Source: an uncultured Desulfovibrio sp. (GTDB lineage Bacteria > Desulfobacterota > Desulfovibrionia > Desulfovibrionales > Desulfovibrionaceae). Taken from it: a stretch of 26,449 bases of DNA. A program made the translations under genes and the position numbers. Numbering within the stretch: position 1 is the first letter of the stretch; the number at the start of each line of letters is the position of its first letter. Location: the NCBI GenBank assembly GCA_947177085.1, contig CAMWTD010000003.1:1-26449 (forward strand). The letters are read 5' to 3'. Of this stretch, positions 6,691-14,648 are shown in pieces. The notes beneath the pieces are model-generated. The model saw only the letters and a program-made list of their open reading frames with translations, was not told the DNA's origin and ran no database searches.

Positions 6691-7506
6691 ATGGCGCGCA
6701 TCATTTCCATTGCCAACCAGAAGGGTGGCGTGGGCAAAACCACGACAGCCATCAATCTGAGCGCGGCCCTGGCCGTCATGGAAAAAAAGGTGCTCCTTGT
6801 GGATTGCGACCCCCAGGCCAACAGCACGAGCGGCCTGGGCTTCAGCCAGGATGAATTGCCGGGCGACCTCTACTCCACCTTCTACACTCCGGAACTGGTG
6901 CGCGAAAGCATCGTCCACTGCCGCACGCCTTTTCTGGACCTGCTTCCTGCCAGCACCAACCTTGTGGCCGTGGAACTGGAGCTCGTGGACAAGATGGCGC
7001 GCGAGTTCTTTCTGGATGAATGCCTCAAGCGCGTCCATGACGAGTATGAATATATCATCCTTGACTGCCCGCCCTCGCTGGGGCTGCTCACGCTCAACGC
7101 CCTTTGCGCCTCACGCGAGCTGCTCATCCCCCTGCAATGCGAATTTTTTGCCCTGGAAGGCATCGTCAAGCTGCTGCAAACATATGAACAGGTGAAAAAA
7201 CGCCTCAACCCGGAGCTCGCCCTGCTCGGCGTGGTGCTCACCATGTACGACATCCGCAACCGCCTGACGCGCGAAGTCAAGAACGAGGTGCGCCGCTGCT
7301 TTCCCGACCACCTTTTTGAAACGGTCATCCCGCGCAACGTGCGCCTCTCCGAAGCGCCGAGCCACGGCAAGTCCATCATCCACTACGACATCAAGTCCAA
7401 GGGGGCGGAGGCATATCTTGGGCTCGCCAAGGAGGTGGTGCTTCGGCGTCCTTCGCGCAAGGGAGCGCAGGCTCAGGAACGCGGCGTGGACTCCAGCGCC
7501 ACGTGA
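6691..7506 (+). CDS. parA: Chromosome-partitioning ATPase ParA (Soj)
   Basis: A 271-residue deviant-Walker ATPase. It has KGGVGKTT (11-18) with the signature lysine, VLLVDCDPQAN (34-44), YIILDCPPSLG, and the C-terminal RLSEAPSHGKSI segment typical of chromosomal ParA/Soj. The ATP-bound dimer binds DNA nonspecifically and moves ParB-parS complexes, which segregates new origins. I start at the ATG at 6691, preceded by AGAGGA; this gives the usual short type-I chromosomal form without an N-terminal HTH. Two parS sites lie just upstream. The 3' end overlaps the convergent zinc-ribbon gene by 34 bp, and parB follows only after that gene, so parA and parB are not a simple operon. Confidence 0.96.
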   Translation: MARIISIANQKGGVGKTTTAINLSAALAVMEKKVLLVDCDPQANSTSGLGFSQDELPGDLYSTFYTPELVRESIVHCRTPFLDLLPASTNLVAVELELVDKMAREFFLDECLKRVHDEYEYIILDCPPSLGLLTLNALCASRELLIPLQCEFFALEGIVKLLQTYEQVKKRLNPELALLGVVLTMYDIRNRLTREVKNEVRRCFPDHLFETVIPRNVRLSEAPSHGKSIIHYDIKSKGAEAYLGLAKEVVLRRPSRKGAQAQERGVDSSAT

Positions 7507-7862
7507 TCGCGAAAGTGCTTCTGGCGGATGGTGGCCCCGCACGATTTGCAATGGAAGACAAGCAGCCCGCCAAGGTTGGCATTGGCAAGCTGGAATGGAT
7601 GGCCGGGGGCGGTGCGCCAGTCCGCAACGTGAGCGCCGCAATGCGGGCAGCTCACCGCCGGATCATAGGGGTAGCGAAAATCCCAGTAGCGTAAAAAATC
7701 CGCAAAACCCTCCATGGGTTCCGGGACAGCCGCTTCAGTTGCGCGCGCGGCGGGGGCCTCAGCGGGCAGCGCGCCCTTGAGGCGCTCCCAGAGCGCAAAA
7801 GGGATCTGTACAGCAACAATGTTGCCGTGGGCATCGGTGACGTAGTGGATTTGTTCCTTCAT
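7473..7862 (-). CDS. Zinc-ribbon protein of unknown function between parA and parB
   Basis: A 129-residue protein I cannot name. Residues 1-32 (QIHYVTDAHGNIVAVQIPFALWERL) look like a beta-hairpin plus helix reminiscent of small antitoxin-type N-termini. A Pro/Ala-rich linker follows (32-50), then an aromatic patch FLRYWDFRYPYDP. A probable zinc ribbon has CPHC (Cys72, Cys75) and CKSC (Cys105, Cys108) about 30 residues apart. It is on the strand opposite parA and parB, overlaps the parA 3' end by 34 bp, and reads away from parB with a 246-bp shared upstream region. AAGGG lies before the ATG, and the minus strand has TATAAC as a possible -10. Antitoxin resemblance is a weak impression; no toxin gene is adjacent. 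Confidence 0.75.
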   Translation of the reverse strand: MKEQIHYVTDAHGNIVAVQIPFALWERLKGALPAEAPAARATEAAVPEPMEGFADFLRYWDFRYPYDPAVSCPHCGAHVADWRTAPGHPFQLANANLGGLLVFHCKSCGATIRQKHFRDHVALESTPRS

Positions 7863-8108
7863 GGGGGCCCTTGCGTCAAGGCGCAGTTATACAGGTGACG
7901 GGATTACGGACTGAGGCCGCGCGGGCATGGACGCCGCGGCAGCGCAAAAGCTGCCTGTGCGCGTCTACTACCCCGCTGGGGACAAAAAGGCAAAGTGAAT
8001 CTTGCGCCGCGGGGCGTCATTACGCCTGCGCGCATTGCTGACAGGACGGGGGGCGGACAAAGCTCCGCAATGGGTCATAAGCCCTGCCCGGCTACAGGAG
8101 GGGACGAT

Positions 8109-9029
8109 ATGGGCACGAGCGCTCGGGGTTTGGGCCGGGGTCTGGACGCGCTGTTTGAAGGCTCCGCGCACCAACGCGCCGGCAAGGAGCCGCCGTCAAG
8201 CCTGCCGCTGGCCGCGCTGGTGGCCAATCCCGCACAACCGCGACGCGTCTTTGCGGAGGAGGCGCTGGATGAACTGGCCGACTCCATCCGGCAACAGGGA
8301 ATCATCCAGCCGCTGCTGGTGCGTCCGCTCGCAGGCACGGACCGCTTCCAGATCGTTGCGGGCGAGCGCCGATGGCGCGCGGCGGCCAAGGCGGGGCTTG
8401 CTGAAGTGCCGGTCTATGTGCGCGACATGGATGAGCAGGAGGCCATGGCGGCCGCGCTCATCGAGAACCTTCAACGCGAGGACCTCAATCCCGTTGAGGA
8501 AGCGCAGGCGCTGAACGCATTGCGCGAAACCCTCAATATCACGCAGGAGGAACTGGCGGCCCGGCTCGGGCGCAGCCGGCCGGCGGTCGCCAATGCCCTG
8601 CGCCTCCTCCAGCTCGGCGAAGCGGCACTTGAAGACCTGGCGCAGGGACGCATCAGCGCCGGGCATGGCCGTTGCCTCGTGGGCATAGACGAGGAGTCTG
8701 CGGCCGACGCCCTGCGCGAGCGCATCCTCACGTGCGGGCTGACCGTGCGCGAAGCGGAGGAAGCCGCGGCGCACAGGCGCGAAACGGGAGTTTTCCCCTG
8801 GGAGGAGGAAAAGGAGCGGGAAACGCCGCATTCAGCACCCGCCAAGGGGCGGCCTGTGCCGTCCGCTGCGCTGGAAGACCTCCGCCAGCGCCTGAGCACG
8901 GCTCTTGAATGCAAGGTGCGCATCAGCGGCACGGACCGCAAGGGCCGCATCACCCTTGCCTACACGAGCCCCGAAGCCCTCACGGCGCTTCTGGAGCGGC
9001 TGGGCCTTGCGCAGGACCAATCAGCCTGA
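8109..9029 (+). CDS. parB: Chromosome-partitioning protein ParB (Spo0J)
   Basis: A 306-residue CTP-dependent DNA clamp that loads at parS and spreads. It begins RGLGRGLDALF, the ParA-contact peptide of chromosomal ParBs. The CTPase domain holds the GERRWRA motif (85-91) and ENLQREDLNP (119-128). A helix-turn-helix at about 145-167 (TQEELAARLGRSRPAVANALRLL) reads parS. The C-terminal dimerisation segment starts after a charged linker at about 235-260. AGGAGGGG lies 5 bp before the ATG at 8109, which decides against the longer in-frame start at 7995. It has its own upstream region because an opposite-strand gene separates it from parA. The next gene, rsmB, converges 41 bp later. Confidence 0.96.
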   Translation: MGTSARGLGRGLDALFEGSAHQRAGKEPPSSLPLAALVANPAQPRRVFAEEALDELADSIRQQGIIQPLLVRPLAGTDRFQIVAGERRWRAAAKAGLAEVPVYVRDMDEQEAMAAALIENLQREDLNPVEEAQALNALRETLNITQEELAARLGRSRPAVANALRLLQLGEAALEDLAQGRISAGHGRCLVGIDEESAADALRERILTCGLTVREAEEAAAHRRETGVFPWEEEKERETPHSAPAKGRPVPSAALEDLRQRLSTALECKVRISGTDRKGRITLAYTSPEALTALLERLGLAQDQSA

Positions 9030-9070
9030 CGCGGTCAGAGCGCAGGAAGCCTCGTCGCCGGTATCCGCCA

Positions 9071-10441
9071 TCAGCGCCGCCGCAGCACAGCCCCGAACAT
9101 GCCTTCCAGCCAGGGAGGGGTCACGGGCGTCGTCCATGTGCGCACAAGCTCCAGTCCCCGCTCACGCGCAAGGAGGCTCTCCACGACGGCTTCATTTTCG
9201 GCGGGATTGAGAGTGCAGGTGAGGTAAGCAAGCTCGCAGCCTTGCGCAAGACGCTCCGCCAGCGCCGCAATGATGCGCTGTTGCGTTTTGGGGTAGGAGC
9301 GCATGGCCGCTGCATCGCGACGACCGGGAAAGCGTATGTCGGGCCTGCGGGCGAGCACGCCCAGGCCGCTGCAGGGCGCATCCACAAGGATATGGCCTGG
9401 CCAGCTCCGCATTGGGGGCCGCGCCGCATCGGCCAGGGCCACGGCAACTTGCGGCAAGGCTCGTCGCGCAAGCGTGGAAGCGAGCAGACCGAGCCGCGTT
9501 GCGGACATGTCCGTGGCGAGGCGCACCGGGACGCCCGCTTCAAGGAGCGCAAGACTCTTGCCGCCGACGCCCGCGCACGCATCCCATACAGGTTTTCGCC
9601 ATTGGGTGAGCCCGAGTTCGTGAAGCACGGCTTGCGAACCCGCGGACTGAAAGTCCGCTACGCCTCGTTCCCGCCAGCGCGCAAGCGGCTGGCCCAAAAG
9701 CTCTTCCGGGAGCGCCCCGGGGGCGAAGGCCATGCCCCAGGGGCTGATATCCGCCCGGTTCGCCCGGGGCACAGCCGCCTCCAGGGCAGCGCGCATGGCC
9801 CGGGCCTCAGGGTGTTGCGCATTGATGCGAACACCTGTCCACGGCCGCTCAAAGCTGCGGCGCATGAGCGCAAGCGCCGCTTCTTCCCCATAGGCGTCGC
9901 GCCAGAGGTCCGCAATGCTGTCGGGCAGGCTCCAGAAACGGCAGGCGGCGCGCCAGCCGCGAAGCCCAGGCTGAACCCCGGGGTCCTCGTACCATGACGC
10001 AGCAAGCGGGGCTTCCCCGAGCCGCTGGAGAGAGCGCAAGACGCCATTGGCTACGCGCCCGAGGCGCTGCCCATACAGCCGGTCCACCTGCCGCACGGCT
10101 TCAGAAATGGCGGCATGGGCCGGGATGCGGGACTGGAAGAGCAGGCTGTGCACCGCAATGGCAAGGCAGTGGAGCATGGGCCGCGGCAGGCCGCCGGGCT
10201 TGCGCATAAGACGCCCCAGGATGGCTTCGCAACGGATGCGCTCGCGCGCGCACCCATAGACCAGTTCCGCTGCAAGGCGTCGTTCCCGGGAGGCGAGGGA
10301 GCTTGCGGCGAGAACGCTGTCCACGGCTGCCTGCACTGGCATCCCGTCGTCCATGAGCGTCAGCGCCCGCACCGCAAGATCCCGCGCCCCTGCCGGGCCG
10401 GAGACGGCGGCGCGGCTGCGGGAGGGCAGGTCCTTCCTCAT
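9071..10441 (-). CDS. rsmB: 16S rRNA m5C methyltransferase RsmB-like (Sun/NOL1 family)
   Basis: A 456-residue protein with an N-terminal NusB-like helical RNA-binding domain (about 18-145) and a C-terminal Rossmann methyltransferase. SAM motif I is DACAGVGGKS (287-296; DACAAPGGKT is the usual form). Motif IV is DAPCSGLG with Cys357, and motif VI is YLTCTLNPAENE with the nucleophile Cys409. These two cysteines are the pair used by RsmB-type RNA m5C enzymes. The expected target is C967 of 16S rRNA, but substrate is inferred. It overlaps the DUF116 gene by 4 bp (ATGA), pointing to translational coupling, and is the last gene of the minus-strand cluster. The domain between 150 and 280 is less conserved. 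Confidence 0.9.
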   Translation of the reverse strand: MRKDLPSRSRAAVSGPAGARDLAVRALTLMDDGMPVQAAVDSVLAASSLASRERRLAAELVYGCARERIRCEAILGRLMRKPGGLPRPMLHCLAIAVHSLLFQSRIPAHAAISEAVRQVDRLYGQRLGRVANGVLRSLQRLGEAPLAASWYEDPGVQPGLRGWRAACRFWSLPDSIADLWRDAYGEEAALALMRRSFERPWTGVRINAQHPEARAMRAALEAAVPRANRADISPWGMAFAPGALPEELLGQPLARWRERGVADFQSAGSQAVLHELGLTQWRKPVWDACAGVGGKSLALLEAGVPVRLATDMSATRLGLLASTLARRALPQVAVALADAARPPMRSWPGHILVDAPCSGLGVLARRPDIRFPGRRDAAAMRSYPKTQQRIIAALAERLAQGCELAYLTCTLNPAENEAVVESLLARERGLELVRTWTTPVTPPWLEGMFGAVLRRR

Positions 10442-11265
10442 GGCTTCCCGGCTTCCGTGGCGGCCGGCTGCTTAGGTAGGAGGAAGCGCGCCAGCGCGTC
10501 CTCCACGGCCACAAGGGGGACCAGGGTATCCCGGCAGGGTCCGTGCGGACGCTCGTTGAGCACGCCAAAGACGGGGAGGGGATAGCTGTCCTGGATCCCT
10601 GAAACAAGGTCGCGCTCGCAGGCCACGGCAATGATGCAGGAGGGGCGGCACTCCACCACAATGCGCCGAGCGATGGTCCCACCGGTGGCGAGGGCCAGCC
10701 GGAAGCCGAGCCTGTCGCGCAAGTCAAGGAGCGGCCCTATCTGGCAGGCTCCGCAACGCTGGCAGTTGTCCGGCCTTGGCGAAATGCGGTGACGGCAATT
10801 GCTGTTCTGGACGCAATGCGGCAGCAGAAGGAGGAGGTCGCGCGCGGGCACGCGCAGGCCTTCCGCAAGCACCAGTTCATTGTTGACCTTGACGAAGGAA
10901 CGCCGCACGGCCGTGCGCCCGATGCCGCAGATGCGCCCCAGGCTCTCCATGAAGGGCAGGAAGAACCTGAGCAGCACATGCCGCACCCAGGAAATGCCCG
11001 GGAGGCGACGGCCGGTATAAATATGGAAAATGAGCGTGGCGCAAAGCCACGCCAGAAGGACAATGCCCGCAAGACCGCAACCAACGCTCAGGAGCGGCAG
11101 CCAGGAGGCGGTCACGCCGGGAAGCAGCCATGGGAGCACGAGGAAGGCAAAGAGGGCAAGGCAAACGGCAACGCAGCTCGCCACCATGAGGCCGATGAAG
11201 ATGCGCTTGCGGCCTCCGCCATATGGCCCGGGGGGCAAGGAATGGGGGGACTTGGCGGGCCACAT
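10438..11265 (-). CDS. DUF116 family membrane protein, cysteine-rich
   Basis: A 275-residue protein matching my memory of DUF116, a family seen near fmt and rsmB in delta-proteobacteria and clostridia; its function is unknown. Two membrane helices lie at about 22-47 and 55-80. The soluble part is cysteine-rich: PHCVQNSNC (Cys151, Cys157), NCQRCGAC (Cys168, 171, 174), and later Cys206, 210, 216 and 244. CxxCxxC suggests a metal or iron-sulfur site. The segment ATGGTIARRIVVECRPSCIIAVACERDL is the most family-like. The start lies 2 bp past the fmt stop and the end overlaps rsmB by 4 bp. Co-location suggests a link to translation or RNA modification, but that is inference. Confidence 0.8.
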   Translation of the reverse strand: MWPAKSPHSLPPGPYGGGRKRIFIGLMVASCVAVCLALFAFLVLPWLLPGVTASWLPLLSVGCGLAGIVLLAWLCATLIFHIYTGRRLPGISWVRHVLLRFFLPFMESLGRICGIGRTAVRRSFVKVNNELVLAEGLRVPARDLLLLLPHCVQNSNCRHRISPRPDNCQRCGACQIGPLLDLRDRLGFRLALATGGTIARRIVVECRPSCIIAVACERDLVSGIQDSYPLPVFGVLNERPHGPCRDTLVPLVAVEDALARFLLPKQPAATEAGKP

Positions 11266-11267
11266 GG

Positions 11268-12272
11268 TCAGGCCGTGGGCTCCTGGCCGGCGTCGGCGGG
11301 AGCAAGCGCCCTCACCGGCGCATAGCCATTGGCAAAGGCATGGCCATCCATATCCTTGCGCCCGCTGGGGCGCACCCGGTCAAGCAGGTAAAAGCCGTCG
11401 GCGCAGGCCACGGCAAGGCCCGCGGGCACGCGCACCATGGTCCCAGGCGCGGGAAGGACAGGCGCAAGCGGCTCCGGGGCGGGATGGCCGCGCATGATGC
11501 GCACATCCAGCGGCTCCACGACATCCTTGCAGAGAACCCGAGTGGTCGCGCCGGGCGCGGGCGTGACGCCGCGAATCTGCGCGTCAACCTGCGCGAGAGC
11601 GCGGTTCCAGTCGACGCGTCCGTCCGCCTTCACGAGCTTGGCCGCATGGGTGGCCTTGCTATGGTCCTGCGGGATTGCGGTCAGCGTGCCGGCCACGATG
11701 CCGGGAAGCGACTCCACAAGCAGGTCCGCCCCGGCCCGGGCCAGCGCCTCGGCGAGCTCGCCCGCATGGCAGCAGCCGATGGGCACGGCGCGCGTGGCAT
11801 AGACCGGCCCGGTATCGAGGCTCGGCTCCATGTGCATGAGCGACACCCCTGTCACGGCATCCGGTGAACAGCTTTCCATGATGCAGCGCTGGATGGGCGC
11901 GGCCCCCCGGTAGCGGGGCAGGAGCGAGGCATGCACGTTGAGCGGCGCAATGCGTGCGGCGTCCAGCACAGCCCTGGGCAGGAGCAGGCCATAGGCCGCT
12001 GCCACGATGATGTCCGGCCGCAGATCCGCAAGCGCGCGGCGGTCTGTTTCCTCCCTGAAATTCAGGGGCTGGCGCACTTCAAGGCCCAGGCGTTCCGCCA
12101 GCTCCTTCACAGGCGAAGGCACAAGCCTCATGCCACGGCCACGGGGCCGGTCCGGTTGTGTATAGACCGCGACCACGCGGCCCCCCGGCCATGTGGCCAG
12201 CTTCTCAAGCACCGCGGCCGCGAAGGCCGGGGTGCCCATGAAGACTATCCGGCAGTTTTGCGCTTGAGCCAT
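11268..12272 (-). CDS. fmt: Methionyl-tRNA formyltransferase
   Basis: Transfers a formyl group from 10-formyltetrahydrofolate to Met-tRNA(fMet). The 334-residue product has RIVFMGTPAFA at the start and the basic tRNA-contacting loop DRPRGRGMRLVPSPVK (41-56). The catalytic set is Asn112, His114 (LNVHASLLPRYRGAAPIQ) and Asp153 (SLDTG). The C-terminal barrel starts around residue 215 (KADGRVDW). The start overlaps the def 3' end by 28 bp; AAGG lies upstream inside def. fmt next to def is the usual pairing, since deformylase removes what Fmt adds. The length is slightly above the common 310-320 because of the C-terminal tail. Confidence 0.97.
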   Translation of the reverse strand: MAQAQNCRIVFMGTPAFAAAVLEKLATWPGGRVVAVYTQPDRPRGRGMRLVPSPVKELAERLGLEVRQPLNFREETDRRALADLRPDIIVAAAYGLLLPRAVLDAARIAPLNVHASLLPRYRGAAPIQRCIMESCSPDAVTGVSLMHMEPSLDTGPVYATRAVPIGCCHAGELAEALARAGADLLVESLPGIVAGTLTAIPQDHSKATHAAKLVKADGRVDWNRALAQVDAQIRGVTPAPGATTRVLCKDVVEPLDVRIMRGHPAPEPLAPVLPAPGTMVRVPAGLAVACADGFYLLDRVRPSGRKDMDGHAFANGYAPVRALAPADAGQEPTA

Positions 12273-12763
12273 TTCCTGACCTTGCTGTCATAGAGGGTTC
12301 GCCTGAGTCGGCTCACGCGGTCGATGAAGAGCGTGCCGTCGAGGTGGTCCACCTCGTGCTGCACCACCACGGCGGGAAAGCCCTCGAGCACCTCGTCGAT
12401 GGGCGTGCCGTCAAGGGCGGTGGCCTTGAGCCGCACCTTGCTCCAACGGGGCACATCCGCGCGATAGCTGAGCGGCACGGAAAGGCAGCCCTCCTGCTCG
12501 CTGGTGATCACTTCGCCCATGGGCTCCAGTTCGGGATTTATGAGCACGCGCGGAGCGCGCTCCCCCTCCTGCACGCCCGGGTCCATGACGAGCATGCGCA
12601 CAAGGCGGCCCACCTGCGGCGCGGCGAGGCCAACGCCGGGCGCGGCGTACATGGTCTCCGTCATGTCCGCCGCGAGCTCACGTATCTCGTCGGTGATTTC
12701 CGCTACCGGAGCGCAGCGCTCCTTGAGGCGCGGGTCAGGGTAGGTGACGATGTCAAGCAGCAT
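12245..12763 (-). CDS. def: Peptide deformylase
   Basis: Removes the N-formyl group from nascent proteins. The 172-residue metalloenzyme has all three family motifs: GVGLAAPQVG (43-52), EGCLSVP (91-97) with metal ligand Cys93, and QHEVDHLDG (135-143) with His136, catalytic Glu137 and His140. A C-terminal helix rich in Lys/Arg may contact the ribosome. It begins 6 bp after the aspS stop and overlaps fmt by 28 bp, so its translation is probably coupled to both. The motif set is complete and no oddity is seen. Confidence 0.97.
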   Translation of the reverse strand: MLLDIVTYPDPRLKERCAPVAEITDEIRELAADMTETMYAAPGVGLAAPQVGRLVRMLVMDPGVQEGERAPRVLINPELEPMGEVITSEQEGCLSVPLSYRADVPRWSKVRLKATALDGTPIDEVLEGFPAVVVQHEVDHLDGTLFIDRVSRLRRTLYDSKVRKWLKRKTAG

Positions 12764-12769
12764 GACGGC

Positions 12770-14644
12770 TCAGGCTCCAGCTTGGGTGGCCTTGTCCACG
12801 GGCGGTTCCGCCTTCTGCTCCTGCCTGGCGGCCTCGCGCAAACGCAGGCCGAGCTCGCGCAACTGCGCGGCTGACACGGGCGAGGGCGCCTGGGTGAGAA
12901 GGCAGGTGGCCTTTTGCGTCTTGGGAAAGGCAATGCCGTCGCGGATGCTCGACGCGCCGGACAGCAGCATGACGAGCCTGTCCAGCCCGAACGCAAGACC
13001 GCCATGCGGCGGCGCGCCCTGCTCCAGCGCCTGGATGAGGAAGCCGAACTGCGCCTCGGCCGATTCTGGCGTGAAGCCAAGGGCCTTGAACATGGCGCGC
13101 TGCGCGTCGGCCCTGTGGATGCGTATGGAACCGCCGCCAACCTCGTTGCCGTTGAGCACGAGGTCATAGGCCCGGGCGCGGGCGGCCCCGGGGTCGCTGG
13201 TCATGAGCGCCTCGTGACCCTCGGCCGGGGAGGTGAAGGGATGGTGGCAGGCCACATAGCGCTTTTCCTCCTCGTCATATTCAAAAAGGGGAAATTCCGT
13301 CACCCAGAGGAAGTTGAAGCTGTCTTCCGGGATAAGCCCCAGTTTCTGCCCGAGGTGCACGCGCAAATTGCCCAGCGCCGCATTGACCATGGCCGGTTCG
13401 CCGGCCTGGAAGAACACGATGTCGCCCACCTCGAGCCCGAGCTCGCGGGCAATGGCCGCGCGCTCCTTCTCGGAGAGGAACTTGGCAATGGGCGACTGCC
13501 ACTCGTTTTCGCGGATCTTGATCCAGGCCAGGCCCTGCGCGCCGTAGATGCGCACAAAGTCCGTGAGCTCGTCGATTTCCTTACGGGTGAGGCTTTCCCC
13601 GCCGGGCACGCGCATGGCCTTGACAAGTTTCGCCTGGCTGAACAGCTTGAAGCCTGAGCCGCGCACATGCTCGGTGATGTCGTGCAACTCGAGCCCGAAG
13701 CGCGTGTCCGGCTTGTCCACGCCATAGCGGGCCATGGCCTCCTCCCAGGTCATGCGCGGGAAGGGCGGCTCAAGCTCACGCCCCAGCGCGGCCTTGAACA
13801 CTGCCTTCATGAGCCCCTCGGCCACGCTCATGACGTCTTCCTCGTTCACAAAGCTCATTTCAAGGTCGACCTGGGTAAATTCCGGCTGGCGGTCGGCGCG
13901 CAGGTCCTCGTCGCGGAAGCAGCGCACGATCTGGAAATAGCGGTCGAAGCCGGCGACCATGAGCAGTTGCTTAAAAAGCTGCGGCGACTGCGGCAACGCA
14001 TAGAATTCGCCGGGGTTGAGGCGGCTCGGCACAAGGAAATCGCGCGCGCCCTCGGGGGTGGACTTGGTGAGTACCGGCGTTTCCACTTCCACAAAGCCCT
14101 GTCCGTCGAGGTAACGGCGCATGGCCTGGGCGACCTTGTGGCGTAGCCGCAATGCGGATTGCATCCGGGGCCGGCGCAGGTCCAGCGCGCGGTTGGCGAG
14201 GCGCAGGTTTTCGCCCGCGTCGGCGCGGTCCTCGATGGGGAAGGGCGGGGTCTTGGAGGTGTTGAGCAGCTTCCAGTCGTTGACCACCACCTCGATCTCG
14301 CCGGTGGGCATATTGGGGTTGACCATGCCCTCGGGCCTGTGGCGCACCTTGCCCCTGACCGCAATGACGTATTCGCTGCGCAGAATATGGGCGTTTTCGT
14401 GGGCCCCGGGCGCGATGTCCGGGCTGAAGACCACTTGGGTGAGGCCCGCGCGGTCGCGCAAATCCACAAAGATGAGGCCCCCGTGGTCGCGGCGGTATTG
14501 CACCCAGCCCATGAGGCAAACCTCGGCCCCGATGTCGGCCGCCGTGAGGCTGCCGCAATCGTGGCTGCGCTTCCAGTCGCCAAGGCCGGTGATGAATTTG
14601 CCGTGTTCCTGCTGCAAGTCCTGCGATTCCTGGGTCTTGTCCAT
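12770..14644 (-). CDS. aspS: Aspartyl-tRNA synthetase, likely non-discriminating type
   Basis: A 624-residue class IIb synthetase of the bacterial type. It has an anticodon-binding OB fold at about 28-125, motif 2 FRDEDLRADRQPEFTQVD (243-260), the GAD insertion domain in the middle, and motif 3 GLAFGLDRLVMLL (549-561). The N-terminus runs about 20 residues longer than E. coli AspRS. In the OB fold it has RRDHGG (His54) and NPNM preceded by EGM (Gly106). From what I recall of Pseudomonas-type enzymes, His and Gly at these places go with relaxed tRNA recognition, so it may also charge tRNA(Asn) with Asp. That would need GatCAB. It starts 4 bp beyond the hisS stop. The ATG at 14644 has only a weak AGG. 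Confidence 0.95.
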   Translation of the reverse strand: MDKTQESQDLQQEHGKFITGLGDWKRSHDCGSLTAADIGAEVCLMGWVQYRRDHGGLIFVDLRDRAGLTQVVFSPDIAPGAHENAHILRSEYVIAVRGKVRHRPEGMVNPNMPTGEIEVVVNDWKLLNTSKTPPFPIEDRADAGENLRLANRALDLRRPRMQSALRLRHKVAQAMRRYLDGQGFVEVETPVLTKSTPEGARDFLVPSRLNPGEFYALPQSPQLFKQLLMVAGFDRYFQIVRCFRDEDLRADRQPEFTQVDLEMSFVNEEDVMSVAEGLMKAVFKAALGRELEPPFPRMTWEEAMARYGVDKPDTRFGLELHDITEHVRGSGFKLFSQAKLVKAMRVPGGESLTRKEIDELTDFVRIYGAQGLAWIKIRENEWQSPIAKFLSEKERAAIARELGLEVGDIVFFQAGEPAMVNAALGNLRVHLGQKLGLIPEDSFNFLWVTEFPLFEYDEEEKRYVACHHPFTSPAEGHEALMTSDPGAARARAYDLVLNGNEVGGGSIRIHRADAQRAMFKALGFTPESAEAQFGFLIQALEQGAPPHGGLAFGLDRLVMLLSGASSIRDGIAFPKTQKATCLLTQAPSPVSAAQLRELGLRLREAARQEQKAEPPVDKATQAGA

Positions 14645-14648
14645 GAGC

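Noticed and set aside
9030..9070. Terminator between convergent parB and rsmB
   Set aside because: No stem followed by a T-run is visible in the 41 bp.
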